Of a stretch of DNA of 64,000 nucleotides, positions 1-12,900 are shown piece after piece. This stretch comes from Mesostigma viride (taxonomy: Eukaryota; Streptophyta; Mesostigmatophyceae; Mesostigmatales; Mesostigmataceae), in contig RPFO01000702.1 in the NCBI GenBank assembly GCA_009746045.1, forward strand, positions 1,424,357 to 1,488,356, read 5' to 3'. A model generated the notes under the pieces. That model did not search any database, was not told the DNA's origin, and saw nothing but the letters and a program-made list of their open reading frames with translations. The number at the start of each line of letters is the position of its first letter. Within the stretch, counting starts at the first letter, position 1. The translations under genes were made by a program, and so were the position numbers.

Positions 1-108
1 CCAAGTTATAGGACTAAGAATCAAAAAAGTGAGGTTGCCGTGAGCTAAAAATTTTTGAGATAAGTGGTCCCTTTTTGGTACAAATAAGTGGTCCCTTTTT
101 AGTTGACA
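1..108 (-). mobile_element. Terminus of a second IS21-like element, cut by the window edge
   Basis: The sequence carries two direct copies of a 17-base motif (ataagtggtcccttttt at 60-76 and 84-100) with a 24-base period. They are followed by agttgaca, so read on the minus strand the element begins TGTCAACT. Repeated subterminal transposase sites next to a TG...CA end are typical of IS21-family elements. The motif differs from the ends of the IS21 copy at 221-2755, so this is a different element. No coding part is in the window. Confidence 0.5.
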
Positions 109-116
109 ATGACAGC

Positions 117-220
117 ATGTAATAGGTTATCTATTTGGTATTGAATCTGATCGCCAATTATGCCAAGAAGTTCATCTTAACATTGCTTATCGTTGGTTTT
201 GTCGATTAAACCTTGAAGAT
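117..220 (+). pseudogene. IS1182-family transposase, N-terminal fragment
   Basis: The frame beginning GGT TAT CTA at about 117 encodes a DUF772/InsH-like N-terminal segment (GYLFGIESDRQL ... AYRWFCRLNLED). This is the usual start region of IS1182/IS5-group DDE transposases. It stops at the IS21 insertion point and continues after 2755 with KVPDHSSLSKIRDRFG. There is no start codon in good context, so the 5' end has been lost. Confidence 0.6.
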
Positions 221-277
221 TGTTGTGCGCCAGGTATACTAGTCCACCCCTGCGCCAGATGAGAAGTCCACTATATA

Positions 278-1048
278 CTAACTTTTTTGTATCATATTGT
301 CATCCTCCATTTTAAATTTTGGCGTAAAGTTTTTTCGGTAAGAATCACCCTCTAATACTACTCTATACGAATTATTAACTATTCTATCCAAAGCAGCGTT
401 AGCCATAACAGGATCAAAAAATATTTCCGCCCATGTTTCAATTTTCCTATTTGTGGTAATGATCAGACTAGCATTTATATGCACGGCCGCTATTAAATCA
501 TATAAATCAGATGATTGTTCCGCTGATAAGGTTTTTAGGCCAAAATCATCTAAGATCAATAAATCAACTTTTGTATAACGCTTAAAAATAGCGTCATAAG
601 TAAAATCAGCTCTAGAACGGTAAAATTCGTTAAGCAACTCGTTGCTCCTTATAAACTTTACCTTTTTATTACGTTGGCAAGCCAACATTCCAAGAGCTTG
701 AGATAAGTGCGTTTTACCGGTACCTACCGGTCCCATAATAATTACGTGATTCTTTTCCTTAATAAATTTTGCTGTCATTAAATCATTAATTGCATGTCTA
801 ATTTTCAGTGAATAACGTTTTAAATCAAAGCCTTCAAATGTTTTTGTTTCTTCAAATTTTGCTTGGGTAACTCTTCTCTGTAGAGAGCTTTGGTTTCTAT
901 TATCCAACTCGTCCTGGAATAACATTAAAAGTAATTCTTCGTATGACATTGTTGCATCCCTTGCTTGTCTTAATCTACTCTCCAAGCTATCGGATATACC
1001 TAATAACCTTAGTTGCTGTACTAAATTATCAAGTTGCAAGTTATGCAT
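278..1048 (-). CDS. istB: IS21-family helper ATPase IstB
   Basis: IstB is the AAA+/DnaA-like ATPase that works with IstA in IS21 transposition and target choice. The protein has a Walker A motif (GPVGTGKTH) and a Walker B-like stretch (LLILDDFG). I place the start at 1048 (MHNLQLDN, 256 aa) rather than at the longer upstream frame. That start overlaps the istA stop by 8 bases (ATGCATAA), which is the usual IS21 arrangement and implies translational coupling. The length is normal for IstB (about 250 aa). It is clearly a family member; function in this cell is inferred. Confidence 0.93.
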   Translation of the reverse strand: MHNLQLDNLVQQLRLLGISDSLESRLRQARDATMSYEELLLMLFQDELDNRNQSSLQRRVTQAKFEETKTFEGFDLKRYSLKIRHAINDLMTAKFIKEKNHVIIMGPVGTGKTHLSQALGMLACQRNKKVKFIRSNELLNEFYRSRADFTYDAIFKRYTKVDLLILDDFGLKTLSAEQSSDLYDLIAAVHINASLIITTNRKIETWAEIFFDPVMANAALDRIVNNSYRVVLEGDSYRKNFTPKFKMEDDNMIQKS

Positions 1049-2585
1049 AATTGACCTCCATATCAGAACTATATTCTTTAGGATCTCTAATATAAGCATT
1101 AGCCGTAATATTCTTTACTTTACCGCCTTCAATATTAGGAATAGAGTACTGATCCAGTTTATTTTTTAAAATATTGGATATAGCCTCATAAGTATAATTA
1201 TCATAAGACACAGCTCGCAAACATGCAGCTTCTAGTCTGTCATTACCGTATGTCTGGGATAATCTTAAAATACCTTGAACTTTACGTACAGATATTCTAC
1301 CGCCTGATGCAAGAATTCTACTTATTACCTGGTGTGTAGAATTACCTATATCTTTAGCACAACTTAAACATTTCTCTGGGTTATTCTCTAAATAATATAA
1401 AGCAGATTTTGGGTAATCTTTTTCGTCGGTAATCCATTGACCTTTATTATAATTCCTCGGATGGGTTTTTATGATTTGATGTTTATAGTAAGCCGTAACA
1501 GCCTTTATCCCCACTCGAACACTAACTTCTTCTCCTATATATTTTGTCGGTACCGAATAAAAATTACCTTTGACTACAAAATGGTGATCTTTTTGTACCC
1601 TGCATCTAGTCCAAATCGGCATATCAAAAATACCTGAAGGTATAGGAAGTAAACATTCCTTTTCTTCCAATAAAAATGTATCAATTGGCTTCGATCCTGT
1701 TGTAGTACATACTCTATGTGATATTTCATTTTTACACCACTTGATAGCTTCAATATTCGCCTCTATAATATTGCTATATGATTTACCGGCTATAAGTTGC
1801 TCTCTAACTATCCTAATAGAGCGTTCCACTTTGCCTTTATGCTCCGGCTTAAAAACTTTAGTCGGGTCTATTGTAAAACCATAAAACCTTGATAATTCTG
1901 AATAAGTCTCATTTAAAGTAGGGTCATAAATATCAGGTTTAATGACCCCGGCTTTTAAATTATCCAATATTACCCTACTCGGTACACCACCAAAAAAGTT
2001 GAAAGCATTTACATGGAGCTGAGCCCAACTAACCTGGTCCTGTGAAAAAGCAAACTCTACGTAACGATAACGACTATGGGACAGCGTCATTACAAAAGCA
2101 TAAAGTTTTCTATTTTTACCATTAACATCCTGCATCTTGCCAATATAACCAAAATCTACCTGAGCTTCTTGACCTGGTTCAGTCTTTATATGAATAGTAT
2201 TCTTGGGTAGCTTAGGAAAAGCTTTTTGAATATATCGGTTAATACTCCGATTACTTACTTTGACGCCTTCTGCTAATAGTAAACGCCGAATTTGGGTGTG
2301 GGTTATACTTCTTTGTTTTAGCCAGTTCCCTATTGCCTCATTATATTCTGCAAGAATTATCATTGCAGATGCTCTATGTATAGGTTCGTTCTTATATAAT
2401 TTTTCTTCAACCTTGATCGCTATCCTGTTTAATTCAGAGTCACTAGCTAAAATACTGAGATTTTCTTGTTTTGCTAACTCAATATATTTTCTTATTGTAT
2501 CCCTGGATAGATCAAATGATCTAGCTATCTGTCTTTGGCTATTACCTTTGATGTGCTGGTACAGCACTTCTCTAATTGTTGACAT
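1041..2585 (-). CDS. istA: IS21-family transposase IstA
   Basis: IstA is a DDE (RNase H fold) transposase. The N-terminus holds a helix-turn-helix (MSTIREVLYQHIKGNSQRQI and onwards). The catalytic region shows the first Asp in QVDFGYIG, the second Asp in VILDNLKAG and the Glu in HKGKVERSIR. The frame opens at 2600, but the ATG at 2585 is preferred because AGGA lies 8 bases upstream of it, inside the longer version. This gives 514 aa, normal for IS21. No internal stop or frameshift was seen. Confidence 0.93.
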   Translation of the reverse strand: MSTIREVLYQHIKGNSQRQIARSFDLSRDTIRKYIELAKQENLSILASDSELNRIAIKVEEKLYKNEPIHRASAMIILAEYNEAIGNWLKQRSITHTQIRRLLLAEGVKVSNRSINRYIQKAFPKLPKNTIHIKTEPGQEAQVDFGYIGKMQDVNGKNRKLYAFVMTLSHSRYRYVEFAFSQDQVSWAQLHVNAFNFFGGVPSRVILDNLKAGVIKPDIYDPTLNETYSELSRFYGFTIDPTKVFKPEHKGKVERSIRIVREQLIAGKSYSNIIEANIEAIKWCKNEISHRVCTTTGSKPIDTFLLEEKECLLPIPSGIFDMPIWTRCRVQKDHHFVVKGNFYSVPTKYIGEEVSVRVGIKAVTAYYKHQIIKTHPRNYNKGQWITDEKDYPKSALYYLENNPEKCLSCAKDIGNSTHQVISRILASGGRISVRKVQGILRLSQTYGNDRLEAACLRAVSYDNYTYEAISNILKNKLDQYSIPNIEGGKVKNITANAYIRDPKEYSSDMEVNYA

Positions 2586-2755
2586 ACTATATTTCCTCAT
2601 TCAATTTAATTTAAACTCTAATTTAATTAACAATAAGTTATTAAATTAGCATTGTTTTCTTCTTTTGAAAGTGGACTTCTCACCTGGCGCAGGGGTGGAC
2701 TAGTATGCTTGGCGCAGTTCCTTTTTTAGTGGCCTAAAATACCTGGCGCACAACA

Positions 2756-3775
2756 GAAGATAAAGTACCTGACCACTCATCACTTAGCAAAATTAGAGAT
2801 CGATTCGGTATAGAAACGTTTCAAAAAATTTTTGAAATACTTATTTTGAAATGGAAAAAAGCAGGGATCATTAGTGGCAAACGGATGATTTCCAATGCAA
2901 GCTTGGTTGAAGCAGATGCTGCGATGAATAGTTTGGTTGAAAGAGAATGCAGTGATCCTGAATCAAGAGAATTAAAAGCCTATGAACGTCGATATCATGA
3001 TTTTAAAGAAGGTAGAAGAGAAAGAAAAATTTCTAATTAAACCCACGTTAGCAAGACTGATCCTGATTCTACATTAGTATCTAAAGGATCAGCTTATAAG
3101 AAGTTAAGTATAGAACACATTATTCAATCGATGCTGATTCACGTATGATTGTAGATTGCCATGCCACAACATGTTCTAAACATGAATGTACTATTCTTCT
3201 GGAAAGAGCCAATTATATATTAAACCATTTTACTTTTAAGGTAAAGGAATGGATTGCAGATAAAGGTTATGGACGTAAGCCAACTTATGAATATTTTCGA
3301 TCAGAAGATATAATAACCTATATTCCTTTACATAGTGAAAATTTAGGGGAAGGAAAAATAAGCCGAGGAGAATTTCAGTATGATATAGAAAGTGATCGAT
3401 ATATATCATTATCTCTAGCCTTACGATAAATTGGAGCATGGAATAATAAAGAGATATCGCATCAAAGGTTGACATGTACCCTGCGTGAAACCTGTTTATC
3501 TGATAAATATCAAAACAGATCACGATTTATATATAGAAGTCCTCATCAAGATGAAGTTGAGGGAGTAAGATTTCGCCAAAATACAGCTGATTTTAAGAAC
3601 AAATTAAAAGAGAGACAATGGAAAATTGAGGGCTTATTTGCTGAAGCTAAAGAAAATCATTGCTTGCGAAGAGCAAAATATCGAGGTATTCACAAATTTC
3701 AGATTCAATGCTATATGATAGCCTTGGTGCAGAACTTCAAAAGGTTAGTCAGCTTCATTTTTGTCTTTGTATGCG
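2756..3775 (+). pseudogene. IS1182-family transposase, main fragment, decayed
   Basis: Successive plus-strand pieces reconstruct an IS1182-type DDE transposase. They are VPDHSSLSKIRDRFG, then a coiled region (2846-3038), then THVSKTDPDST just after a TAA stop. Next come the catalytic-region motif WIADKGYGR with YIPLHSENLGEG (3145-3420), and CTLRETCLSDKY with FAEAKENHCLRRAKYRG (3469-3770). The frame is broken by a stop near 3038 and by frame changes near 3120 and 3420. It is a plain DNA-transposon relic that was also split by the IS21 element at 221-2755. Confidence 0.8.
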
Positions 3776-3981
3776 GAATTTTAATACGAAAAAAATTAAA
3801 AAATCTTTTATTAGGTAAAAATTTTAATTTTAAATTTATCGCCACATAGAAAACTTGAACTTTGGTTAACACGCCGTCGTAACTAGTACAGCTAATCTTA
3901 TCCCAAATTGACATACATTAGTCTCATTAACCATACAACATATCAAGAGATGATTTGCAATCAAATTAACCAACTTAAATT

Positions 3982-6900
3982 TTATAATTTATAATAAGCC
4001 TGCAGAATTTGTTTAATAGCAAACTGAAGACCGATTGATGTCGAATATATATTTTCTTTTTCAAATAAACTTTCATGATTTCCTGATATATTTTTAATTT
4101 CTAAATTATGCAATAAATGATCCCACCCATAATCTAAATTATTATCCACTTTTAGTAAAACAGAAGGTATGTTTTTTTCTAATGGTAAAGGTAAATAATT
4201 TTTTGTTTGAGTATGCGAATAATAAAAATTTTCTTTTAGAAGCTTATTAAATGTATTGTCCTTTATAGCATAATTTAAAATACTAAAATCTGGATTATCT
4301 ATAAAAGCTTTTTTCTCCTGTAATTTCTCCGGAGTAAAAGTATCAATTAAAATTAGTCCAGCTAATTGAATTTTTTTTAGAATCAATAACCTTACCATTT
4401 CATAAGCTACTAATCCTCCAAAAGACCAACCTGCTATAATTAATGGATTACTATTTTGATAATTTATTAAAAGATCACAGTAAACTTCTGCCATTTCTTC
4501 AAGTGTATTAAAAAATTTATTATTGATAAAAGAAGGATGATTAATACCATAAATGCTAAGATTATTGATATAATTTTTTAATAGCAAATAAGAAATAGCA
4601 GATCCACCAGAAGGGTGTATAAGAAACAAAGATGGCTTATTATGAATTCTCTTTATTTCTAAAATTGGTGACTGTGAAGTTTGTTGAAACCCCTTATCTA
4701 TCATGCTTCGTATCAGAAAAATTGTTGGATTGTTAAATAAATCTAATATTTTAAACTTCATAATAAAGAGATCATTAATTTTCATGACTAGGATAAGTGC
4801 AAGCAATGAATGTCCACCTATTTCAAAGAAGTTATCATGGATACCTACACGCTCTAATCCTAAAACTTCCGCCCAAATCTTACACAACTTCGCTTCAACT
4901 TCATCCCTTGGACCCATATACTGATGTACTAAACCCATCTCCACATCCGGATCCGGTAACCCTTTTTTATCTACCTTCCCATTCAATGTCAGTGGCAGCT
5001 TTTCTATAAACACTATATGTGCCGGTACCATATACTCCGGTAACCGCTTCCCTATCTCCTCCTTCACTTCTCGTACAATATCTATATACCCTTCCCCACC
5101 TAAAATACCTATCTCCTCTCCTGTACTACTCTTGAAACTCTCTTGTGTAACTAATTTCCCTCTCAAGGTTGAACTAGGTACTATATACCCAATTAACCGC
5201 TTGTCACTTCCAACTCTATTGTCCGCTCCAACCCCCATACTACGTGCTACTACAACACTACCTTGAACAACCCCACATCCATTCAATGCACTCTCAATCT
5301 CCCCAAGCTCAATCCGATATCCTCGTATCTTTACCTGATCATCTATACGTCCTCTAAACTCGATGTTCCCATCAGATAAATATCGTCCTAAATCTCCTGT
5401 CCGATATAACCTTAAATTCTCTCCTTTAGTTATATCTTCTTCATTCGCAAATGGATTCCCTATAAATCGTTCCGCCGTTAACTCAGGACGATTCAAATAC
5501 CCCCTCGCTAAACCAATACCCCCTATATATATCTCTCCTACCGCCCCCACCGGTACCAGACATCTATTCTCATCTAAAATATATATCTTCGTGTTCGATA
5601 TAGGACAACCTATAGGGGTTATATCTTTATACTCATTATTATTACATTCCCAATGTGTAACGCTAATAGATACTTCCGTGGGTCCATATGCTAAATAAAG
5701 CCTTGTATCACTAAATATTTCTTTAAACTTTTTCCTAACCTCGGTATATAGTTTCTCTCCTCCAGTGATTACACAACGTAACGATTTTAACCTAGAAATC
5801 CCTTTTGTTTCTAAAAATAAAGATAATAATGATGGCACAAAATGAACCATGCTGATCCTATTGAACTCTATTGTATTTATAATATCATCCATATCCTTAT
5901 GGTTCTTTATAATAACAAGTTTAGCTCCTGCAGCAAGTGGATGTAGAACTTCCCATACCGAAATATCAAAACTCATCGACGCAATATATAATAACGAATC
6001 TCGATTACTTGTCTCATAATGATCTAATGTCCAATACATTCGATTCATAAAACCATTATGTGAGTTCATCACACCTTTAGGTTGTCCGGTAGAACCAGAA
6101 GTATAAATTACATATACAAGATTGTCGCCATTGATGATCTTCTCAAGATTCTCCTTAGATTCTTGACCTAGCTCTTCTTCTGTCTTTTCATCATCAATAA
6201 TTACAAAACTCCCCTTGTAGCTTGTATATTTACCTTTTAGATGTATTGACGTAATTAATACCGGTGCAGCCGTATCCTCTAACATAAATTGTAACCGCTC
6301 CTCTGGATACTCCGGATCTAATGGTACATACGCCCCTCCAGCCTTCAAAATCCCCAATATTCCTATAATAAGCTCTAAAGAACGATCTAGACTAACTCCT
6401 ACTAACGTCTCAGCCCTTACTCCAAGACAACGAAGATAGTGTGCCATCTGATTAGATCGCTCATTTAACTCCTTATAAGTAAGACTTTCTTCTCCATATA
6501 CCACTGCTACATTATTAGGATTTTTAAATACCTGCTCCTCAAATAACTCTACAACCGTCTTATCTCTCGGATACTCCCTCTCCGTCGCATTCCACTCTAT
6601 AAGAACCTTATCTGATTCCTCTTCACATAAAGATGGTAGTAACCTTATTGTTTCTTCTGTATCTAAATGACTATTTACTATTTTAGTTAATACCAATATT
6701 AAGTATTGAGAAAGTGATTTCAATTGGTCTATATCAACATATTGTGTCTGATAATTCCATTGTATTGATAACCTATCTTCCATTTCAGCCATTAAGGTTA
6801 AAGCGTACTCCGTCTTTTCTATTCCTCTTACTCCTTTAAATTCAAATCCTACATTAGCACTTTCTTCACCTACAGGATAGTTCTCAAATACAATTAACGT

Positions 6901-9900
6901 GTTAAATAACTCATGACGTCCTCTTAACTCAGTCTGCCCTTGAATATCTGCTAACGATACATAACCATGCTCTATAATAGAACTCATGTTCTCCTGTATC
7001 GACTGCAAATATTTCCTAATCGATAAATCTAAATTAAGCGTTACCCTTAACGGTAACGTATTAATGAATAATCCTACAATTTCCTCAATCCCCGATAACT
7101 CTATAGATCGACCAGATACCGTCACTCCAAATACTACATCTTGCTGCTGAACATATCTACTTAAAACAAATGCCCACACTCCTTGCAATACCGTATTCAC
7201 TGTAATACCCACACTTTGTGCAAATCGCTTTAACTGTTCACTGTCTTCTACACTTAATTGTGTTTCAAAGTACCCATAATCTTCTCCAACTAAATTTAAC
7301 GTTTCTTGGAATGTACCTTTATCTCTGACACTACTACCTCCTAAGTCTAATTGTGTTTTCTCCTCTATACCCTTTAAATATCCTTTCCAAAACTCTTTCG
7401 CCTTCTCCAAGTCTTGAGTTTCTAACCATCTAATATACTCTTCATATGGCCTGCTGTAGGGTAAAGTAACCATACTATTTTTCTGAATATGTTCATAGGC
7501 TACCATCACCTGATTATGTAATATCGGTCCACACCACCCATCCATTAGTAAGTGATCCTGTGTCCATAACAAATATATTTTATTTTTCCTACAACGCATC
7601 ACTCTTAATCGTATCAATGGCACCTGTGTAAGATCAAATCGATGCCTTCGATCCTCTTGAATCACTTCTCCTAATCGTAACTCTTGCTCAGTTTCTGACA
7701 AATCACTCCAATCTTCTTCTACCCATGGTAATACTACATCCTTAACAACGTATTGTACTGGATGACTCACGTGCTCATATACAAAACCCGTCCTTAAAAC
7801 AGGGTGATGACTTACCACAGCTTCCCATGCTTCCTTCAATATCTGTGTATCGATCTCTCCGGTAAGTTCATATAAACCCTGTACCAAGTACTCATCTGAG
7901 TCCCTATACAATGCTGTGAACAATAATCCCTCTTGCATTGGAGATAATCTATAGATACGTTCAATATTTTTAGGTAACAATTTTATACAATAATCTAACT
8001 CAGACTGACTCAAATGCGCCAATGGCATATCTGATGGTGTATATTCTAATATTTCTACTCCTCGACAATGCTCAATAATTCCCTTCAAATGATCTATATA
8101 GCATGTTGCAAGTTGCTTTATCACACTACCTGAATAGACATTCCCACTATAGCCAAACACCACCCTAAACTGTCCATGTGTTACATGACTGTTAATCTCT
8201 AATATATGAGCACGCGTGTTCTTTAAATCAACACTAGAACCTATACTCTCATCTCCAAACGTAAACATCCCATTCGTTTGTTCACTACTGTTCCATTGCC
8301 CAAGATAATTAAATACTATTTCCGGTGTAGTACAAGCCAACTGAGACTGGATATCTTCTGACCCTAAATAACGTAACACGCCATACCCAATTCCTTTATT
8401 TGGAATCTGGCGTAATTGTTCTTTAATAGTTTTGATATATTCTCGATACCCACCTCCTTCTATTTTAAGCTTAATAGGAAATACAGTTGTAAACCATCCA
8501 ATCGTTCGAGACACATCCAGACCAACAATCTCTTCTCGACCATGTCCTTCAAGATCAAGATATACATTATCTTCTCCTGTCCATTCACTGATAGTTAATG
8601 CAAGGGCTGTCAATAGAACATCATTTATCTGCGTATGATACGCTTGATGAACCTCTTGCAATAACATACGTGTCATCTCATGATCTAACTCTACTTCTAC
8701 ACTATCTACTCCCTCATACGTATAACGGTTTTGTGTATAATTTTGATCCTTATCCTTATTCTCTAACTCAAACTCTGTCTTAGGGCGTGGTAATGCCGGT
8801 ATATGTCCAATCTGTGACCAATACTTAACTTCTGCTTTCACTTCCTCCCGTGTAGCATATGCTTTTAATCCTTCTGCCCACTTTTGATAAGAATGTGTCT
8901 TATAAGAAAGTGTAACAGCCTCTCCTCGACTCACCTGAGCATAAGCTATCTCCAAATCCTCAAAAAATATTCGCCATGAGACACCATCCACACTCAAATG
9001 ATGTATCACTAGTAATATCTTCTGCTGACCACCTTGACAACCTAAAAGTCTTACCTGAATCATGGGTCCTGCCGTAATATTTAAACAGGATTGTACTTCC
9101 TGTCCAATTTCTTCAATAATTTCTTCCTGAGACTTTCTTGTCAACTCACTCATTCCTTGAACATCAATATATCGACAAATCCCTTGCACATACTCAATAC
9201 ATTCTTCAGGGGATATAAGGGTCTGAGTCCAGACCCCATCTTTCAATATAAACCTTAAGCGTAACGCGTCATGATGACTCAAAAGACTTTTTAACGCATT
9301 TTCTAACTTATCTAATTCAAGTTGATATCGACAGTTCATGATAAATGCTTGATTAGAATGATTAGGATTCACATGATTCTGTTCAAAAAACCATCTTTGA
9401 ATCGGAATAAGTGATACATCTCCTGTAACAATTCTTTGATTTATAGGCATATCATTTTCTACAGCAGCATCAGTAATCACTAGACGTATCCCGCTAACTG
9501 TGAGATATTGGAAAATATCCTTGACATTAAGCTTCAACCCTTTGTTCCGTGCCTTAGAAACTATCCGTATACTTAAAATAGAGTCTCCACCTATTTCAAA
9601 GAAGTTATCATGGATACCTACACGCTCTAATCCTAAAACTTCCGCCCAAATCTTACACAACTTCGCTTCAACTTCATCCCTTGGACCCATATACTGATGT
9701 ACTAAACCCATCTCCACATCCGGATCCGGTAACCCTTTTTTATCTACCTTCCCATTCAATGTCAGTGGCAGCTTTTCTATAAACACTATATGTGCCGGTA
9801 CCATATACTCCGGTAACCGCTTCCCTATCTCCTCCTTCACTTCTCGTACAATATCTATATACCCTTCCCCACCTAAAATACCTATCTCCTCTCCTGTACT

Positions 9901-12900
9901 ACTCTTGAAACTCTCTTGTGTAACTAATTTCCCTCTCAAGGTTGAACTAGGTACTATATACCCAATTAACCGCTTGTCACTTCCAACTCTATTGTCCGCT
10001 CCAACCCCCATACTACGTGCTACTACAACACTACCTTGAACAACCCCACATCCATTCAATGCACTCTCAATCTCCCCAAGCTCAATCCGATATCCTCGTA
10101 TCTTTACCTGATCATCTATACGTCCTCTAAACTCGATGTTCCCATCAGATAAATATCGTCCTAAATCTCCTGTCCGATATAACCTTAAATTCTCTCCTTT
10201 AGTTATATCTTCTTCATTCGCAAATGGATTCCCTATAAATCGTTCCGCCGTTAACTCAGGACGATTCAAATACCCCCTCGCTAAACCAATACCCCCTATA
10301 TATATCTCTCCTACCGCCCCCACCGGTACCAGACATCTATTCTCATCTAAAATATATATCTTCGTGTTCGATATAGGACAACCTATAGGAATAGAGAGTT
10401 GTTTGACATTTTTTAAATCTTCTATCTTGTAAATACAACATCCAACTGTTGCTTCTGTAGGACCGTACTCATTAAAAATTAAGCTTCTAGAAAAATAACT
10501 GCTACTTTTATATATAAAGTTTACATCCTCTGTTAAAAGATTTTCTCCGCCTATTATTAGACACTCTATTTTTTGATTAACATCCCATACCTTATTTTTT
10601 TCTCTCAAAACTCTTAAATGAGTCGGGGTAAATTTAATACAATTCACTTTATTAAATTCTTGAGGTATTTGCTCTAAATAATTAGCTTGGTGGTCTATAT
10701 TAGCAATATAAATTATTTTACCCATTATAATAGGGGAATATAATGAAGTAATACTCATATCAAAAGCGATGGAAGAATGTAAATAAGAATTACATTCTTC
10801 CTTAATAAAATAAAAATCTTGTACATTATTTAAGTAGTTAGTCAAGCTTTGATGCTCGATCATCACACCTTTAGGTTGTCCGGTAGAACCAGAAGTATAA
10901 ATTACATATACAAGATTGTCGCCATTGATGATCTTCTCAAGATTCTCCTTAGATTCTTGACCTAGCTCTTCTTCTGTCTTTTCATCATCAATAATTACAA
11001 AACTCCCCTTGTAGCTTGTATATTTACCTTTTAGATGTATTGACGTAATTAATACCGGTGCAGCCGTATCCTCTAACATAAATTGTAACCGCTCCTCTGG
11101 ATACTCCGGATCTAATGGTACATACGCCCCTCCAGCCTTCAAAATCCCCAATATTCCTATAATAAGCTCTAAAGAACGATCTAGACTAACTCCTACTAAC
11201 GTCTCAGCCCTTACTCCAAGACAACGAAGATAGTGTGCCATCTGATTAGATCGCTCATTTAACTCCTTATAAGTAAGACTTTCTTCTCCATATACCACTG
11301 CTACATTATTAGGATTTTTAAATACCTGCTCCTCAAATAACTCTACAACCGTCTTATCTCTCGGATACTCCCTCTCCGTCGCATTCCACTCTATAAGAAC
11401 CTTATCTGATTCCTCTTCACTCATTACCTCATACTCTAAAATCACTTTTTCTGGTTCAGATACTACTACTTCCAATACGCGACTAATCTGTAAAGCCATC
11501 CTCTTTACCGTCTCCTCAGTAAAAATATCTTTCAGATAGTTTATTCCTATATGCAATTTACCTTCTAACTCATACCCAAATACTGATAAATCAAACTTGG
11601 CTGTATGGTACTCACTCCCTATCCACTCTATACTTAATTCTCCCAATTCTAAATCACTTTTATCTATATTCTGTAATACAAACATTACCTGAAATAACGG
11701 ATTCCGATTTAGATTTCGTTGTACATTTAAATGATCTACTAATTGCTCAAACGGCACATCCTGATGTTCATACGCACCTAACGTTTTCTCCTTTACTCTT
11801 CTCAAAAGCTTCCTAAAGTTCTCCCTTGGATCTATCTCCGTCCTTAAGGCTAACATATTCACAAAAAAACCTATTAATCCCTCAATCTCATGATAGTTCC
11901 GATTTGCAATTGGTGAGCCTATCACCAAATCCCTCTGCCCACTGTTCTTGTATAAAACTATGTTTAATACACTTAGTAACGTCATAAATAACGTTGCACC
12001 TTCAGATTCCCCTAACACCTTGATCTTTTTTAATAGTTCCCTAGAAATCTCTATCGTATAAACACCACCAGAATATGTTAACTCCTTTGGTCGTTCATAA
12101 TCTATCGGTAAGTCAATCCCCTCCGGAGCACCTTTTAGCTGCTCCTTCCAATATGCTAATTGTGCTTCTAATCTCTCACCACGTAACCATTCCCGCTGCC
12201 AGATCGCATAATCTGCATACTGTATCTCTAGTGGATCCAGCCTAACCTGATCTCCCCTACAATAACTTTCATAAGCTTGTGTTAATTCTCTAAAAAAAAT
12301 ATCAAATGACCATCCATCCGAGATAATATGATGCATCATAATCAACACTACATGTAGGTCTTTACTTTCTCGAATTACTCGAACTCTAAATAACCATTCC
12401 TTATCTAGTTCAAATCGATGCTCAGACTCCGCTTCAATTGCTGCTTGAACATACTGCCTACAATTAATCTCAGAAATCTTTTCAATATCCTCAAACTCTA
12501 TTTTGAAATCAGTTGCAGGTAAAATATCTTGATATCCTTCACTCTCGTATAACCCAATCCTTGTTCTTAGTACTTCATGTCGGTCTACCAAATATCTAAT
12601 TGCTTTCTCAAATGCATCTCGATTAAAATTTCCTACTAGCTTAAATGCCATTGGAATATTATATATACTCTGGTTCGGAAATAATTGATCCAAAAACCAT
12701 AACCGTTGTTGTGCATATGATAATGGTGGATATTCTTCATGTGCTTTTAATATCTTATAAGGACTATAATCACTGTTATTAAGATTATTCTCTTTTAATA
12801 TCCTTAATATCTCATCTCTGTTATCCTTAATATATGATTTAACTAAATCTTTATAAATAAAGTCTTCAGGTAATCTTAGTCTAATAAAATCAGATTCAAC

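Larger units (their letters stand above)
221..2755 (-). mobile_element. IS21-family insertion sequence, complete, with 6-bp target duplication
   Basis: The element is 2535 bp with ends TGTTGTGCGCCAGG (221-234) and the matching inverted copy CCTGGCGCACAACA (2742-2755). A longer inner inverted repeat pairs roughly 231-273 with 2671-2718, with about three mismatches. The element is flanked by GAAGAT at 215-220 and again at 2756-2761, a 6-bp direct repeat that fits IS21-family target duplication. It carries istA and istB on the minus strand, both open, so it may still be active. It sits inside the IS1182-like transposase. Confidence 0.9.
109..3890 (+). mobile_element. Decayed IS1182-like element, interrupted by an IS21 insertion
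   Basis: Transposase-coding sequence reads on the plus strand from about 117 to 220 and resumes at 2756. The two halves join in frame across the IS21 copy once one GAAGAT duplicate is removed. The left end is probably lost against the neighbouring IS end at 108. No terminal repeats of this element were recognised. The approximate right limit is where transposase similarity stops (near 3770-3890). Confidence 0.7.
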
